Below, piece by piece: positions 1-7,242 of a stretch of DNA of 57,924 nt; within the stretch, counting starts at the first letter, position 1, and each line of letters begins with the position of its first letter. Under the pieces are notes generated by a model. The model had not been told where the DNA came from, did no database searches, and was given only the letters and a program-made list of their open reading frames with translations. The DNA comes from Planctomycetota bacterium (GTDB taxonomy: Bacteria; Planctomycetota; Phycisphaerae; Phycisphaerales; UBA5793), in assembly GCA_963205185.1 (NCBI GenBank), contig CAUJHZ010000027.1:1-57924 (forward strand), given 5' to 3'. The position numbers were made by a program, and so were the translations under genes.

Positions 1-1
1 G

Positions 2-121
2 CTCCTCGCACTGGGCAAGCCCAAGAAGGCCGCCCTCATCGCCGTCACCCGCAAACTCCTCACCACCATCAACGTCATGATCCGAGACAACCAGCCATGG
101 AATCCTTCAATAAACACTTGA
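2..121 (+). CDS. IS110-family transposase, C-terminal end (partial)
   Basis: The window opens inside an open frame whose last 39 residues read ...LGKPKKAALIAVTRKLLTT... and finish DNQPWNPSINT before TGA. The lysine-rich stretch followed by a helix ending in RDNQPW is typical of the end of IS110/IS116/IS902 transposases (Transposase_20, DEDD-type). Only the C-terminal tail is present, so neither the catalytic residues nor intactness can be judged. Family knowledge: these enzymes use an element-encoded bridge RNA made from one non-coding end. Nothing after the stop can be assigned to that RNA with confidence. Confidence 0.75.
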   Translation, partial: LLALGKPKKAALIAVTRKLLTTINVMIRDNQPWNPSINT

Positions 122-376
122 CTTCAAAGACAGTCGCTACAGGCATCACCTGCCGCACGCTCTAACGTGACTTCCTCCTCGTTTCAGTCACACGACCAAA
201 CCGAATTCGGCCATCAAACCTGCCGGGCCTGCGCCGAGCCTTGTTCTGACCTACGCACCCCGGCAGCTTTGATTCATTCCTCGCTTGCGCGTCGGTCTGG
301 TTCCCATCCTCGCTCACGCTTCGGGCTCGCTTCGACCCTTCGCTCGCCCCCTCCGCTTTCCCGGTTACACTATCCC
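122..376. other. IS110 flank and pyrG upstream region
   Basis: This 255-nt stretch holds the presumed right end of the IS110 element, whose exact boundary is not visible, and the region before pyrG. An open frame runs through it in phase with pyrG from about 167, but its composition (Ser/Arg/Pro-rich, no recognisable domain) and the promoter-like box at 366-371 argue that it is untranslated. No RNA gene is seen. Confidence 0.5.
366..371 (+). promoter_or_regulatory. Candidate -10 box (TACACT) of pyrG, leaderless arrangement
   Basis: TACACT lies 5 nt before the ATG at 377, and no Shine-Dalgarno precedes that ATG. A start of transcription about 6-8 nt after this hexamer would fall on or beside the start codon. 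The -35 region is not recognisable. The same spacing recurs at eight other genes in the window. Confidence 0.45.
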
Positions 377-2359
377 ATGCCCGACCGCTCCGTCTCGCAA
401 AGCCCGCACTCCAACCCCGCGCTCCTTGCTCAGTTTGGTGCTCCTGAGGAGACCACCGAGTACTACTCGCCCGTCCCCAAGGGCTACCAGCCCGGCCGGC
501 ACCGCTACGTCGCCGTGTTCGGCACGGTCATGTCCGGCCTGGGCAAGGGCATCTTCTCCTCATCCATCGCCAAGCTCCTGAAAGACAAGGGCCTCTCGGT
601 CGCCCCGATCAAACTCGAGGGATACCTCAACATCGACGCCGGCACCCTCAACCCCTACCGCCACGGCGAAGTGTTCGTCCTCGACGACGGCACCGAGACG
701 GACATGGACCTGGGCACCTACGAACGCATCCTCGATCAGAACCTCTCCTTTGACAACTTCACCACCGCCGGGCGCATCTACTCGACGATCCTCGACCGCG
801 AGCGGCGCGGCGGCTACCTCGGCCGCGACGTGCAGATGATCCCCCACGTTACCGGCGAGGTGAAACGCATGCTCCGGCAACTGGCGATGACGGGATCGCC
901 CCCACCCCAGCCCTCCCCCGCAAAGCCGGAGGAGGGTGTCAGCGGCGGGCCCGCCGACGTGGTCTTCGTCGAAGTGGGCGGCACCGCGGGCGACTTCGAG
1001 AACGGCTTCTACATCGAAGCCCTGCGCGAACTCGCCTTCGAAGAGGGCCCCGGCAGCGTGTGCTTTGTCGCGCTGACCTACGTCATCGAACCTGAGATCC
1101 TCGGCGAGCAGAAGTCCAAGGCCGCGCAACTGGGCATCAAGCGGCTGCTTGAGGTGGGCATCCAGCCGCACATCGTCGCCTGCCGCGCCAAGAACCCGGT
1201 GACCAACACCGTGCGCCAGAAGATCGCGATGTTCTCCAACGTGCCGCTCAATCGCACGTTTTCGATGCACGATCGCGAGTCGATCTACGTCATCCCTGAT
1301 GCGCTGCGCGCCCAGGGGCTCGACCGGCAGGTGCTTTCGATCCTCAACCTGCATGATCGGGTGAACCAGGTGAGCGAAGACGCGGCCCGCGAGAAGTGGG
1401 GCGGCTTTGTCCACTCACTGACGCGGCCCAAGAAGCACAAGGTCAGCATCGGCATCACCGGCAAGTACGCCGCGCTGCGCGATGCGTATGCGTCCATCGA
1501 CAAAGCGCTCGAACACTGCAGCGCCGAGATCTGCGCTGACATCGACGTGAAGTGGATCGACACGACGGAACTCAACGACAAGAACGTCGCCGCGGCGATG
1601 AAGGGGCTCAACGGCGTGATCGTGCCCGGCGGCTTTGGCGCGCGCGGCGTCGAGGGCAAGATCGCCTGCGTGCGCTACTGCCGCGAGAACCACGTGCCGT
1701 TCATGGGCATCTGCCTCGGCTTCCAGGTGGCGGTGATCGAGTTTGCCCGCAACGTGCTCGGCCTGGGCGGGGCCAATTCGACGGAGTTTGATGCGCAGTG
1801 CGCCGATCCCGTCATCAGCGAACTGCCCGAGCAGAAGCAGATCGAAGGCCTGGGCGGCACGATGCGCCTGGGCGGGCAGGAGATCATCATCGCGGCCGAC
1901 TCGCTCGCCGCGTTTCTCTACCGCGACAGCCGGCAGCGCCGCGAGGCGCACGCCGCCGCCGGCGCCAAGGCGCCGTCGTTTCTCATCCGCGAGCGCTTCC
2001 GCCACCGCTACGAAGTCGAGCCGAAGTACGTCGATCAGCTCGAGGCGGCGGGGATGATCTTCTCGGGCCGGCATCCCAGGCACCCCATCATGCAGGTGCT
2101 CGAACTGCGGCACGGCGATCATCCGTTCTTCATCGGCGGGCAGTTTCACCCTGAACTCACGAGCCGGCCGTTGGGGCCGAATCCGCTGTTTGCCGGGCTG
2201 ATTGCCGCCGCGGCCCAGCACGCCCGGCCGGACCTCAAAGCGGAGGAGGTGTCGGCCCGGTGGCTGCGCCCTTTCGACCCGAGCACGCCGGCAGCCGCGG
2301 CTGAGCCGGACGGGCCGCTGGTCGAGGTCCGCCGCGCCTCTGCGGCGCCGGCGCGGTGA
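377..2359 (+). CDS. pyrG: CTP synthase
   Basis: Glutamine-dependent amination of UTP to CTP, cytosolic, last step of pyrimidine nucleotide synthesis. From the ATG at 377 the protein has 660 residues, longer than the usual 535-550. The synthetase domain opens with GTVMSGLGKGIFSSS (P-loop) and continues KLEGYLNIDAGTLNPYRHGEVF, where most homologues have KLDPYINVDPGTMSP, so this is a divergent branch. The glutaminase domain has the nucleophile in GICLGFQ (Cys446) and His591/Glu593 in FHPEL, so the triad is complete. Residues about 172-191 are a Pro/Ser/Gly-rich insert encoded by a palindromic repeat. The start at 377 is chosen because homology begins soon after it and a -10-like box sits just upstream; an in-frame extension to 167 is possible but unlikely. 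Confidence 0.93.
   Translation: MPDRSVSQSPHSNPALLAQFGAPEETTEYYSPVPKGYQPGRHRYVAVFGTVMSGLGKGIFSSSIAKLLKDKGLSVAPIKLEGYLNIDAGTLNPYRHGEVFVLDDGTETDMDLGTYERILDQNLSFDNFTTAGRIYSTILDRERRGGYLGRDVQMIPHVTGEVKRMLRQLAMTGSPPPQPSPAKPEEGVSGGPADVVFVEVGGTAGDFENGFYIEALRELAFEEGPGSVCFVALTYVIEPEILGEQKSKAAQLGIKRLLEVGIQPHIVACRAKNPVTNTVRQKIAMFSNVPLNRTFSMHDRESIYVIPDALRAQGLDRQVLSILNLHDRVNQVSEDAAREKWGGFVHSLTRPKKHKVSIGITGKYAALRDAYASIDKALEHCSAEICADIDVKWIDTTELNDKNVAAAMKGLNGVIVPGGFGARGVEGKIACVRYCRENHVPFMGICLGFQVAVIEFARNVLGLGGANSTEFDAQCADPVISELPEQKQIEGLGGTMRLGGQEIIIAADSLAAFLYRDSRQRREAHAAAGAKAPSFLIRERFRHRYEVEPKYVDQLEAAGMIFSGRHPRHPIMQVLELRHGDHPFFIGGQFHPELTSRPLGPNPLFAGLIAAAAQHARPDLKAEEVSARWLRPFDPSTPAAAAEPDGPLVEVRRASAAPAR
898..947 (+). 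repeat. Palindromic repeat inserted in frame within pyrG
   Basis: The segment encodes SPPPQPSPAKPEEGVSGG, which interrupts the synthetase domain. At DNA level it is C-rich then G-rich, with CCCTCC (911-916) complementary to GGAGGG (931-936) around a CCCGCAAAG core. It resembles the dispersed palindromes of the type CCCTCACCC...GGAGAGGG seen between genes in many high-GC bacteria. Both reading frame and the flanking homologous sequence are preserved, as expected for a protein-tolerated insertion. Confidence 0.55.
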
Positions 2360-2381
2360 GGCTCGCGCGACTGCAAAACCG

Positions 2382-2409
2382 TTGACCGTCGCCGCTTTGC
2401 GACTACCAT
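2382..2409 (+). promoter_or_regulatory. Candidate sigma-70-type promoter of the tRNA gene
   Basis: TTGACC (2382-2387), a 16-nt spacer and TACCAT (2404-2409) precede the tRNA by 46 nt. It is one of the few places in the window with both a good -35 and a -10. Confidence 0.5.
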
Positions 2410-2455
2410 CCCAACTGCCCGCAGGCCGGCCGCAAGGCCAGCCCGAGGCACGATT

Positions 2456-2529
2456 GGCGGCATAGCTCAGTTGGTTAGAGCGAGGGATTCATAAGCCCTA
2501 GGTCCGTGGTTCGAGTCCACGTGCCGCCA
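2456..2529 (+). tRNA. tRNA with CAT anticodon (elongator Met, or Ile2)
   Basis: A 74-nt cloverleaf: acceptor GGCGGCA/TGCCGCC, D arm GCTC-AGTTGGTTA-GAGC, anticodon loop TTCATAA with CAT, T arm CGTGG-TTCGAGT-CCACG, discriminator A. No CCA is encoded (the next bases are CTT). The anticodon stem AGGGA/GCCCT has an A-G mismatch next to the loop. The paired G1-C72 end excludes initiator tRNA. A CAT anticodon is shared by elongator tRNA-Met and lysidine-modified tRNA-Ile2, and I cannot separate them by eye; Met is more likely. Confidence 0.9.
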
Positions 2530-2581
2530 CTTTCCCAGTCCAGTCGCAGCCAGCGGGTCATCACGATCCGCCGCGCACACG

Positions 2582-3253
2582 TCAGCATGGCAGCGCCTCG
2601 CCGCATTCGGTGCAGACGGGCGGTGTGCCGCGCGGATGATTGCAGGCCGGGCATCTTCCGGCCTGGATTCGCTTCACTCGACGATCTCTCAACCACTGGG
2701 CGCGCAGCGCATGCGCACCTCCAACCAGTCCCGCGTAGAAAAGTGAGTTTGTCACGAATCCCCGCCACAAAGGCAGGTAGGGCAGAATCATCGGGATCTT
2801 CCCCGTTCTCGGGTTCGTGACTTTCTTCTCATCGGAAGCCAGGCCGCCGCGCAGCCGCGGACTGATCGACAGCGACGCCATGACGACCGCCACATCGGGA
2901 TCAGGTATCAGAGTGGCTCCGAACGTGTGCATCGGCCAGCCGCAGCCGATATGCCCGTGTCCCTGGACTTGGTACATGGGCCAGTGCCGCCACCAGTGCG
3001 TCCCCGGATAGAACGGAAGCAGCTCACGCACCTTGGGGGACGAGCGCCACGGCACACTCTCTACGAGATAACTGAAACCGGCGCGGCGGGTGACACTGAC
3101 GACGCGAAAATAGTCTGGGTCAGAACTCAGGCGATACAGGTGGTCTCTCCTGGATACGTCGCCATTCGCGAATACACACCCCCAAGCCAGTGCGACATTC
3201 ACGACCGCGCCGAGCAGCAGGAACACGAAGATGCGCCGCGCCCACTTCAGCAT
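2582..3253 (-). CDS. Small membrane protein with C-terminal zinc ribbon (paralogue 1)
   Basis: From the ATG at 3253 the 223-residue protein has an N-terminal basic stretch and a hydrophobic segment (IFVFLLLGAVVNVALAWG), a middle extracytoplasmic-looking part rich in Trp and Pro, a second hydrophobic segment near residues 165-185, and a C-terminal CPAC...[10 protein letters not shown] ribbon with paired cysteines. It is a close relative of the gene just upstream (3247-3882). The ATG overlaps that gene's stop as ATGCTGA, so translation is probably coupled. Zinc-ribbon membrane proteins of this style are frequent in Planctomycetota, but I know of no assigned function. Confidence 0.7.
   Translation of the reverse strand: MLKWARRIFVFLLLGAVVNVALAWGCVFANGDVSRRDHLYRLSSDPDYFRVVSVTRRAGFSYLVESVPWRSSPKVRELLPFYPGTHWWRHWPMYQVQGHGHIGCGWPMHTFGATLIPDPDVAVVMASLSISPRLRGGLASDEKKVTNPRTGKIPMILPYLPLWRGFVTNSLFYAGLVGGAHALRAQWLRDRRVKRIQAGRCPACNHPRGTPPVCTECGEALPC
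2583..2635. repeat. Direct repeat, copy 1 (3' end of zinc-ribbon gene)
   Basis: This 53-bp stretch matches 3248-3300 at all but two positions. It encodes the end of the zinc ribbon (about 17 codons) in each of the two tandem paralogues. The paralogues are much more divergent elsewhere, so the near-identity of the 3' ends points to recent gene conversion or strong constraint. Confidence 0.8.
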
Positions 3254-3882
3254 GGCAGCGCCTCTCCGCATTCGGTGCAGACGGGCGATGTGCCGCGCGG
3301 GTAGCCGCAGTGAGCGCAGCTACCTCGCTTCCTGCGCGTCATCCCGCGCGTCGCCCGCGCCGAATACACGAGCAGGAACAGGCCAACGCCATAGAACGCA
3401 GTGTTGAACGCGGATCCGCTCCAAATCGGCGTCACTGGGATCAGGCGAAAACTCCTTCCGTCTCCGAACTCCCAACCGCCGTACGTGGCAGAGTCCTCAT
3501 CCGTATTAGATCTGCGGACGGGGTCCGGATTCCAGTCTCGCCAAGCAGTCAGTGTGTACATTGGCCATCCATGGGCCTGGCCCCAGGGCAAAGTCCCAAC
3601 GGCCCCGAATCGTCTGTGCCAAGCGAGCCACCACGGTGTTGTGGAATACGTTCGAAGTGTGGTCAGATCAACCGCATCGGACAGACGATCGCAGACGTGA
3701 ACTTCCTCGCTTCCGAATGCTCGTTGGACGCAGATCAACTCCCAATCCCCGCTCGTAACTCGTTCGTAGCGGACTTCTAGTTCCCTCAGATGGTTTCGTA
3801 GAGCACACCCCCAAGCCACCGCGACATTCACCATCGCGCCCAGCAACAGATACACCAGGATGCGTCGTACCCGCTTCAGCAT
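3247..3882 (-). CDS. Small membrane protein with C-terminal zinc ribbon (paralogue 2)
   Basis: The 211-residue product starts [20 protein letters not shown], parallel to its neighbour [20 protein letters not shown]. It keeps the GWPM motif in the middle, a second hydrophobic segment ([13 protein letters not shown]) and the C-terminal CAHCGYPRG...[10 protein letters not shown] ribbon. An in-frame ATG 18 codons upstream exists, but the one at 3882 aligns with the paralogue and follows a TAGAAT box by 7 nt with no Shine-Dalgarno. Function unknown; topology suggests an inner-membrane protein with a cytoplasmic zinc ribbon. Confidence 0.7.
   Translation of the reverse strand: MLKRVRRILVYLLLGAMVNVAVAWGCALRNHLRELEVRYERVTSGDWELICVQRAFGSEEVHVCDRLSDAVDLTTLRTYSTTPWWLAWHRRFGAVGTLPWGQAHGWPMYTLTAWRDWNPDPVRRSNTDEDSATYGGWEFGDGRSFRLIPVTPIWSGSAFNTAFYGVGLFLLVYSARATRGMTRRKRGSCAHCGYPRGTSPVCTECGEALPC
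3248..3300. repeat. Direct repeat, copy 2 (3' end of zinc-ribbon gene)
   Basis: Second copy of the 53-bp repeat at 2583-2635. Its left edge also supplies the overlapping start codon of the downstream paralogue. Confidence 0.8.
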
Positions 3883-3889
3883 CACCCGG

Positions 3890-3895
3890 ATTCTA
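3890..3895 (-). promoter_or_regulatory. Candidate -10 box (TAGAAT), leaderless arrangement
   Basis: On the minus strand TAGAAT (5 of 6 with TATAAT) ends 7 nt before the ATG at 3882. No Shine-Dalgarno lies between them. Confidence 0.45.
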
Positions 3896-3955
3896 CAGGC
3901 CCGGATACGCACCGATTCGCTCGGCGGCCGGTCCATCCCGCCAGCCTGAAGCCCG

Positions 3956-3961
3956 TACGAT
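3956..3961 (+). promoter_or_regulatory. Candidate -10 box (TACGAT) of the ABC exporter operon
   Basis: TACGAT lies 26 nt before the ATG at 3988. An AAGGA Shine-Dalgarno stands between them about 8 nt before the ATG, so this transcript would have a short leader. No clear -35 is seen. Confidence 0.3.
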
Positions 3962-3987
3962 CCTCCGCACGCGCCAAGGATCGTCCC

Positions 3988-4725
3988 ATGCCCGCCCCCG
4001 TTGCCTCATCGCCTCCAGCCACCGCCGCCGTCTTCCAGGCGCGCGGCCTCACCAAGACCTATCACGTCGGCGAGATCGACATCCAGGCTCTGCGCGGCGT
4101 CGATCTCGATCTCTTCGAAGGCGAGTTCATCGTCCTGCTCGGCCCGTCGGGCAGCGGCAAGTCCACGCTGCTCAACATCCTCGGCGGCCTCGACGTGCCC
4201 ACCGCCGGCACCGTGCGCTACAAGGACCACAACCTCACTGAATATGACGAGGCGGCCCTGACGCGCTATCGCCGCGACCACGTCGGCTTCGTCTTTCAGT
4301 TCTACAACCTCATACCGAGCCTGACCGCGCGCGAGAATGTGGCGCTGGTGACGGATATCGCGCGCGACCCGATGCCGCCCGCCGAGGCGCTGCGGCTGGT
4401 CGGTCTCGGCGAGCGGCTCGATCACTTTCCATCGCAACTGTCCGGCGGCGAGCAGCAGCGCGTCGCCATCGCCCGAGCCGTGGCCAAGCGGCCGCAGGTC
4501 CTGCTCTGCGATGAGCCGACGGGCGCGCTCGACGTGCACACCGGCATCGTCGTCCTCGAAGCCATCGAGAAGGTGAACCGCGAACTCGGCACTGCCACGG
4601 CCGTCATCACGCATAACGCGGTGATCGCCAAGATGGCCGACCGCGTCATCGCGCTCTCCGACGGCCGCATCGCCACGGAACATCGCAACGACACCAAGAC
4701 GGCTGCGAGGGAACTCGAGTGGTAG
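3988..4725 (+). CDS. ABC transporter ATP-binding protein (LolD/MacB type)
   Basis: A 245-residue ATPase driving the FtsX-type permease encoded next. Walker [10 protein letters not shown] is at residues 52-60, the signature [14 protein letters not shown] begins near 151, and Walker [12 protein letters not shown] follows near 172. The Q-loop [10 protein letters not shown] and the pattern of a short ATPase followed by an FtsX permease place it in the LolD/MacB/DevA group. An AAGGA site precedes the ATG. It is first of three genes with permease and adaptor, so the complex probably moves a lipid, lipoprotein or toxic compound across the envelope. The substrate cannot be told. Confidence 0.9.
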   Translation: MPAPVASSPPATAAVFQARGLTKTYHVGEIDIQALRGVDLDLFEGEFIVLLGPSGSGKSTLLNILGGLDVPTAGTVRYKDHNLTEYDEAALTRYRRDHVGFVFQFYNLIPSLTARENVALVTDIARDPMPPAEALRLVGLGERLDHFPSQLSGGEQQRVAIARAVAKRPQVLLCDEPTGALDVHTGIVVLEAIEKVNRELGTATAVITHNAVIAKMADRVIALSDGRIATEHRNDTKTAARELEW

Positions 4726-4863
4726 CGCTCGCTCGCACTCAACCCGGTGGAACGGTCGTCTCGACCGTCATGCAATCCAGTGGAACGCTCGTCTCGACCG
4801 TTGCGATCGTTCGGGCGAGACGCCCGAACCACCTTTCACCAGCCGAATCACTGGAGTGGTAGC
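4717..4863 (+). repeat. Hairpin-rich insert flanked by a 10-bp direct repeat
   Basis: GAGTGGTAGC occurs at 4717-4726 (over the ATPase stop codon) and again at 4854-4863, just before the permease ATG. Between them lie three short hairpins with a TCT or AGA loop: ACGGTCG-TCT-CGACCGT (4752-4768, perfect), AACGCTCG-TCT-CGACCGTT (4783-4801 region, one mismatch) and GTTCGGGCG-AGA-CGCCCGAAC (4809-4829, perfect 9 bp). Removing one repeat plus the insert would bring the permease start within about 10 nt of the ATPase stop, normal operon spacing. This looks like a small non-coding repetitive element inserted with duplication of 10 bp. Confidence 0.55.
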
Positions 4864-4869
4864 CGCCGC

Positions 4870-7239
4870 ATGATCCTCGCCGCGCTCCATCGCAAGCTGA
4901 CGCGCGACCTGTGGTCGATGAAAGGCCAGGCGCTGGCGATCGCGCTGGTCATGGCCAGCGGCATTGCGACGTTCATCCTCTCCGCGGCCACCATGGCCTC
5001 GCTCCAGCAGACGATGGACACGTATTACGATCGGCATGGCTTTGCCGACGTGTTCGCCCAACTCAAGCGCGCGCCCAATCGTCTCGCCCAGCGCATCGCG
5101 GAGATCCCCGGCGTGGCCCAGTTGGACACGCGCGTCGTCGTCAATGTGAATCTGGATGTCGAAGACCTCGCCGAGCCGGCGCTGGGCCGGATCATCTCCG
5201 TGCCCGAATCGCACGAGCCGTGGATCAACGGGCTGTACCTGCGCGAGGGCCGCTACATCGAACCCAACCGGCGCGGCGAGGTGCTGGTCAGCGAAGCGTT
5301 CGCCAAGGTGCACGGCCTCGTGCCCGGCGACACGGTGCGCGCCGTCATCAACGGCCGGCGCGATGTGCTGCGCATCGTCGGCATCGCGCTGAGTCCGGAG
5401 TACGTCTACCAGATCCGGCCCGGCGACATCCTCCCCGACGACAAGCGCTTCGGCGTGTTCTGGATGAGCGAACGCGAACTGGCGCCTGCCTTCGACATGG
5501 AAGGCGCGTTCAACGACGTGAGCCTCATCCTCGAGCCCGGCGCGAGCGAGGCCGAAGTCATCCGCCGCCTCGATGCGCTGCTCGACCCGTACGGCGGCCT
5601 GGGCGCCTACGGCCGGGCCGATCACCCTTCGCACCAGTTCGTCTCCAACGAGCTGCGCGAGTTGCGCGGCATGGCCGTGATCGCGCCGCTCATCTTCCTG
5701 CTCGTCGCCGCGTTCTTGCTCAACGTCGTGTTCACGCGCCTCATCTCAACGCAGCGCGAGCAGATCGCGGCGCTCAAGGCCTTCGGCTACTCCAACTGGC
5801 AGGTCGGCTGGCACTACATGCAGATGGTGCTGGTCATCGCGATCGTCGGCGCCATCATCGGCACGGGCCTGGGCACGTGGATGGGTCGCGGCCTGGCGGT
5901 CATGTACACGCGCTTCTTTCACTTTCCGATCCTGGCGTTTTCGCTGCCGCCGCGCGTGGTCGTAACCGCCATCGGCATCTCGATGGGCGCCGGGTCGATC
6001 GGCACGCTGACGGCAGTCCGGCGCGCCGCCATCCTGCCGCCTGCACAGGCCATGCGCCCCGAGCCGCCCGCGAATTTCAAGCCGACCATTCTCGAGCGCC
6101 TCGGCCTGCAGCGGCTGGTGAGCCCGGCGGCGCGGACAATTCTGCGCGAACTCGAGCGCCGGCCGCTCAAGGCGGCGATCTCCTGCTTCGGCATCGCGAT
6201 GGCTGCGGCAGTGCTCGTCGTGGGCAGCTTTATGAAAGACTCGGTGGACTACGTGCTCGATCTCCAGTTCCGCCGCGCTCAGCGCGAGACGATGACAGTC
6301 ACGCTCAATGAGCCGATCAGCGGCCGGGCGGTGCGCGAGATGCTCCACCTGCCCGGAGTGCTCTCCGCCGAGGCGTTCCGCTCTGTGCCCGCGCGGCTTC
6401 GGCACGGCCACTCCACCCGCCGCGTCGGCGTCACGGCCATTGAGCCGGGAGCGCAGCTCTTCCGCGTCATGGATATCCACGGCGGCCTCGTCGAATTCGA
6501 CCGCGGCGGCCTGTACCTCTCGACCAAGCTCGGCGACATCCTCGGCGCCGGTCCGGGCGACCTGGTCACGCTCGAAGTGCTCGAATCCGAACGGCCCGTC
6601 GTGCAACTGCCCGTCTCCGGGCTAATCGACGACTTCTCCGGCTTGTCCGCCTACATGCGGCTCGACGCCCTGCACCGCCTCATGGGTGAGCAGGACCGCG
6701 TCAGCGGCGCGTACCTGGCCGCGGATGATGCTCGCACCGATCGCCTCTACACCGAACTCAAGAACATGCCCGCCGTCGCCGGCGTGGCGCTCAAGAAGGC
6801 GACGGTCGAGAGTTTCAACAAGGTGATCGCCGAGAATCTGATGCGCATGCGGGCGGCAAACGTGATCTTCGCCGTAATCATCGCATTCGGCGTGGTGTAC
6901 AACAGCGCCCGCATCAGTCTCGCCGAGCGCAGCCGCGAACTGGCCACGCTGCGCGTCATCGGTTTCACGCGCGCGGAGGTTGCGTCGATTCTCATGGGTG
7001 AACTCGCGGTGCTCACGCTCATCGCCATTCCGCTGGGGCTGGCGCTTGGATACACTCTCTCGGCTGCGGTCATCGCCTCTGTCGATTCGGAACTGTTCCG
7101 GATACCCATCGTGGTGAACCGAACAACCTACGGTTTCGCCGCGCTGGTCGTAATCCTCGCCGCGGTGGTTTCGGGCCTCGTCGTGATTCGGCGCATCGCC
7201 CATCTCGATCTGATCGAAGTCCTCAAGACGCGCGGGTGA
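4870..7239 (+). CDS. ABC transporter permease with two FtsX domains
   Basis: A 789-residue inner-membrane protein. An N-terminal membrane segment (residues about 17-38) is followed by a large periplasmic domain, a first FtsX core (three to four membrane helices, residues about 260-385), a second single helix and periplasmic domain, and a final FtsX core (about 660-785) ending HLDLIEVLKTRG. The double-FtsX layout matches large export permeases rather than the four-helix MacB. The start at 4870 is chosen because upstream in-frame sequence is the hairpin insert, and the protein opens MILAALHRKLTRDLWSMKGQ as in relatives. The adaptor gene follows after 3 nt. Confidence 0.88.
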   Translation: MILAALHRKLTRDLWSMKGQALAIALVMASGIATFILSAATMASLQQTMDTYYDRHGFADVFAQLKRAPNRLAQRIAEIPGVAQLDTRVVVNVNLDVEDLAEPALGRIISVPESHEPWINGLYLREGRYIEPNRRGEVLVSEAFAKVHGLVPGDTVRAVINGRRDVLRIVGIALSPEYVYQIRPGDILPDDKRFGVFWMSERELAPAFDMEGAFNDVSLILEPGASEAEVIRRLDALLDPYGGLGAYGRADHPSHQFVSNELRELRGMAVIAPLIFLLVAAFLLNVVFTRLISTQREQIAALKAFGYSNWQVGWHYMQMVLVIAIVGAIIGTGLGTWMGRGLAVMYTRFFHFPILAFSLPPRVVVTAIGISMGAGSIGTLTAVRRAAILPPAQAMRPEPPANFKPTILERLGLQRLVSPAARTILRELERRPLKAAISCFGIAMAAAVLVVGSFMKDSVDYVLDLQFRRAQRETMTVTLNEPISGRAVREMLHLPGVLSAEAFRSVPARLRHGHSTRRVGVTAIEPGAQLFRVMDIHGGLVEFDRGGLYLSTKLGDILGAGPGDLVTLEVLESERPVVQLPVSGLIDDFSGLSAYMRLDALHRLMGEQDRVSGAYLAADDARTDRLYTELKNMPAVAGVALKKATVESFNKVIAENLMRMRAANVIFAVIIAFGVVYNSARISLAERSRELATLRVIGFTRAEVASILMGELAVLTLIAIPLGLALGYTLSAAVIASVDSELFRIPIVVNRTTYGFAALVVILAAVVSGLVVIRRIAHLDLIEVLKTRG

Positions 7240-7242
7240 TTC

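Noticed and set aside
167-376. N-terminal extension of CTP synthase by 70 residues
   Set aside because: The extension is low-complexity, starts at a non-ATG codon, overlaps the IS110 flank and includes the TACACT box.
560-2221. Long open frames on the minus strand opposite pyrG (and similar ones opposite other GC-rich genes)
   Set aside because: They mirror the codon bias of the real gene on the other strand, have no Shine-Dalgarno and encode no recognisable domains.
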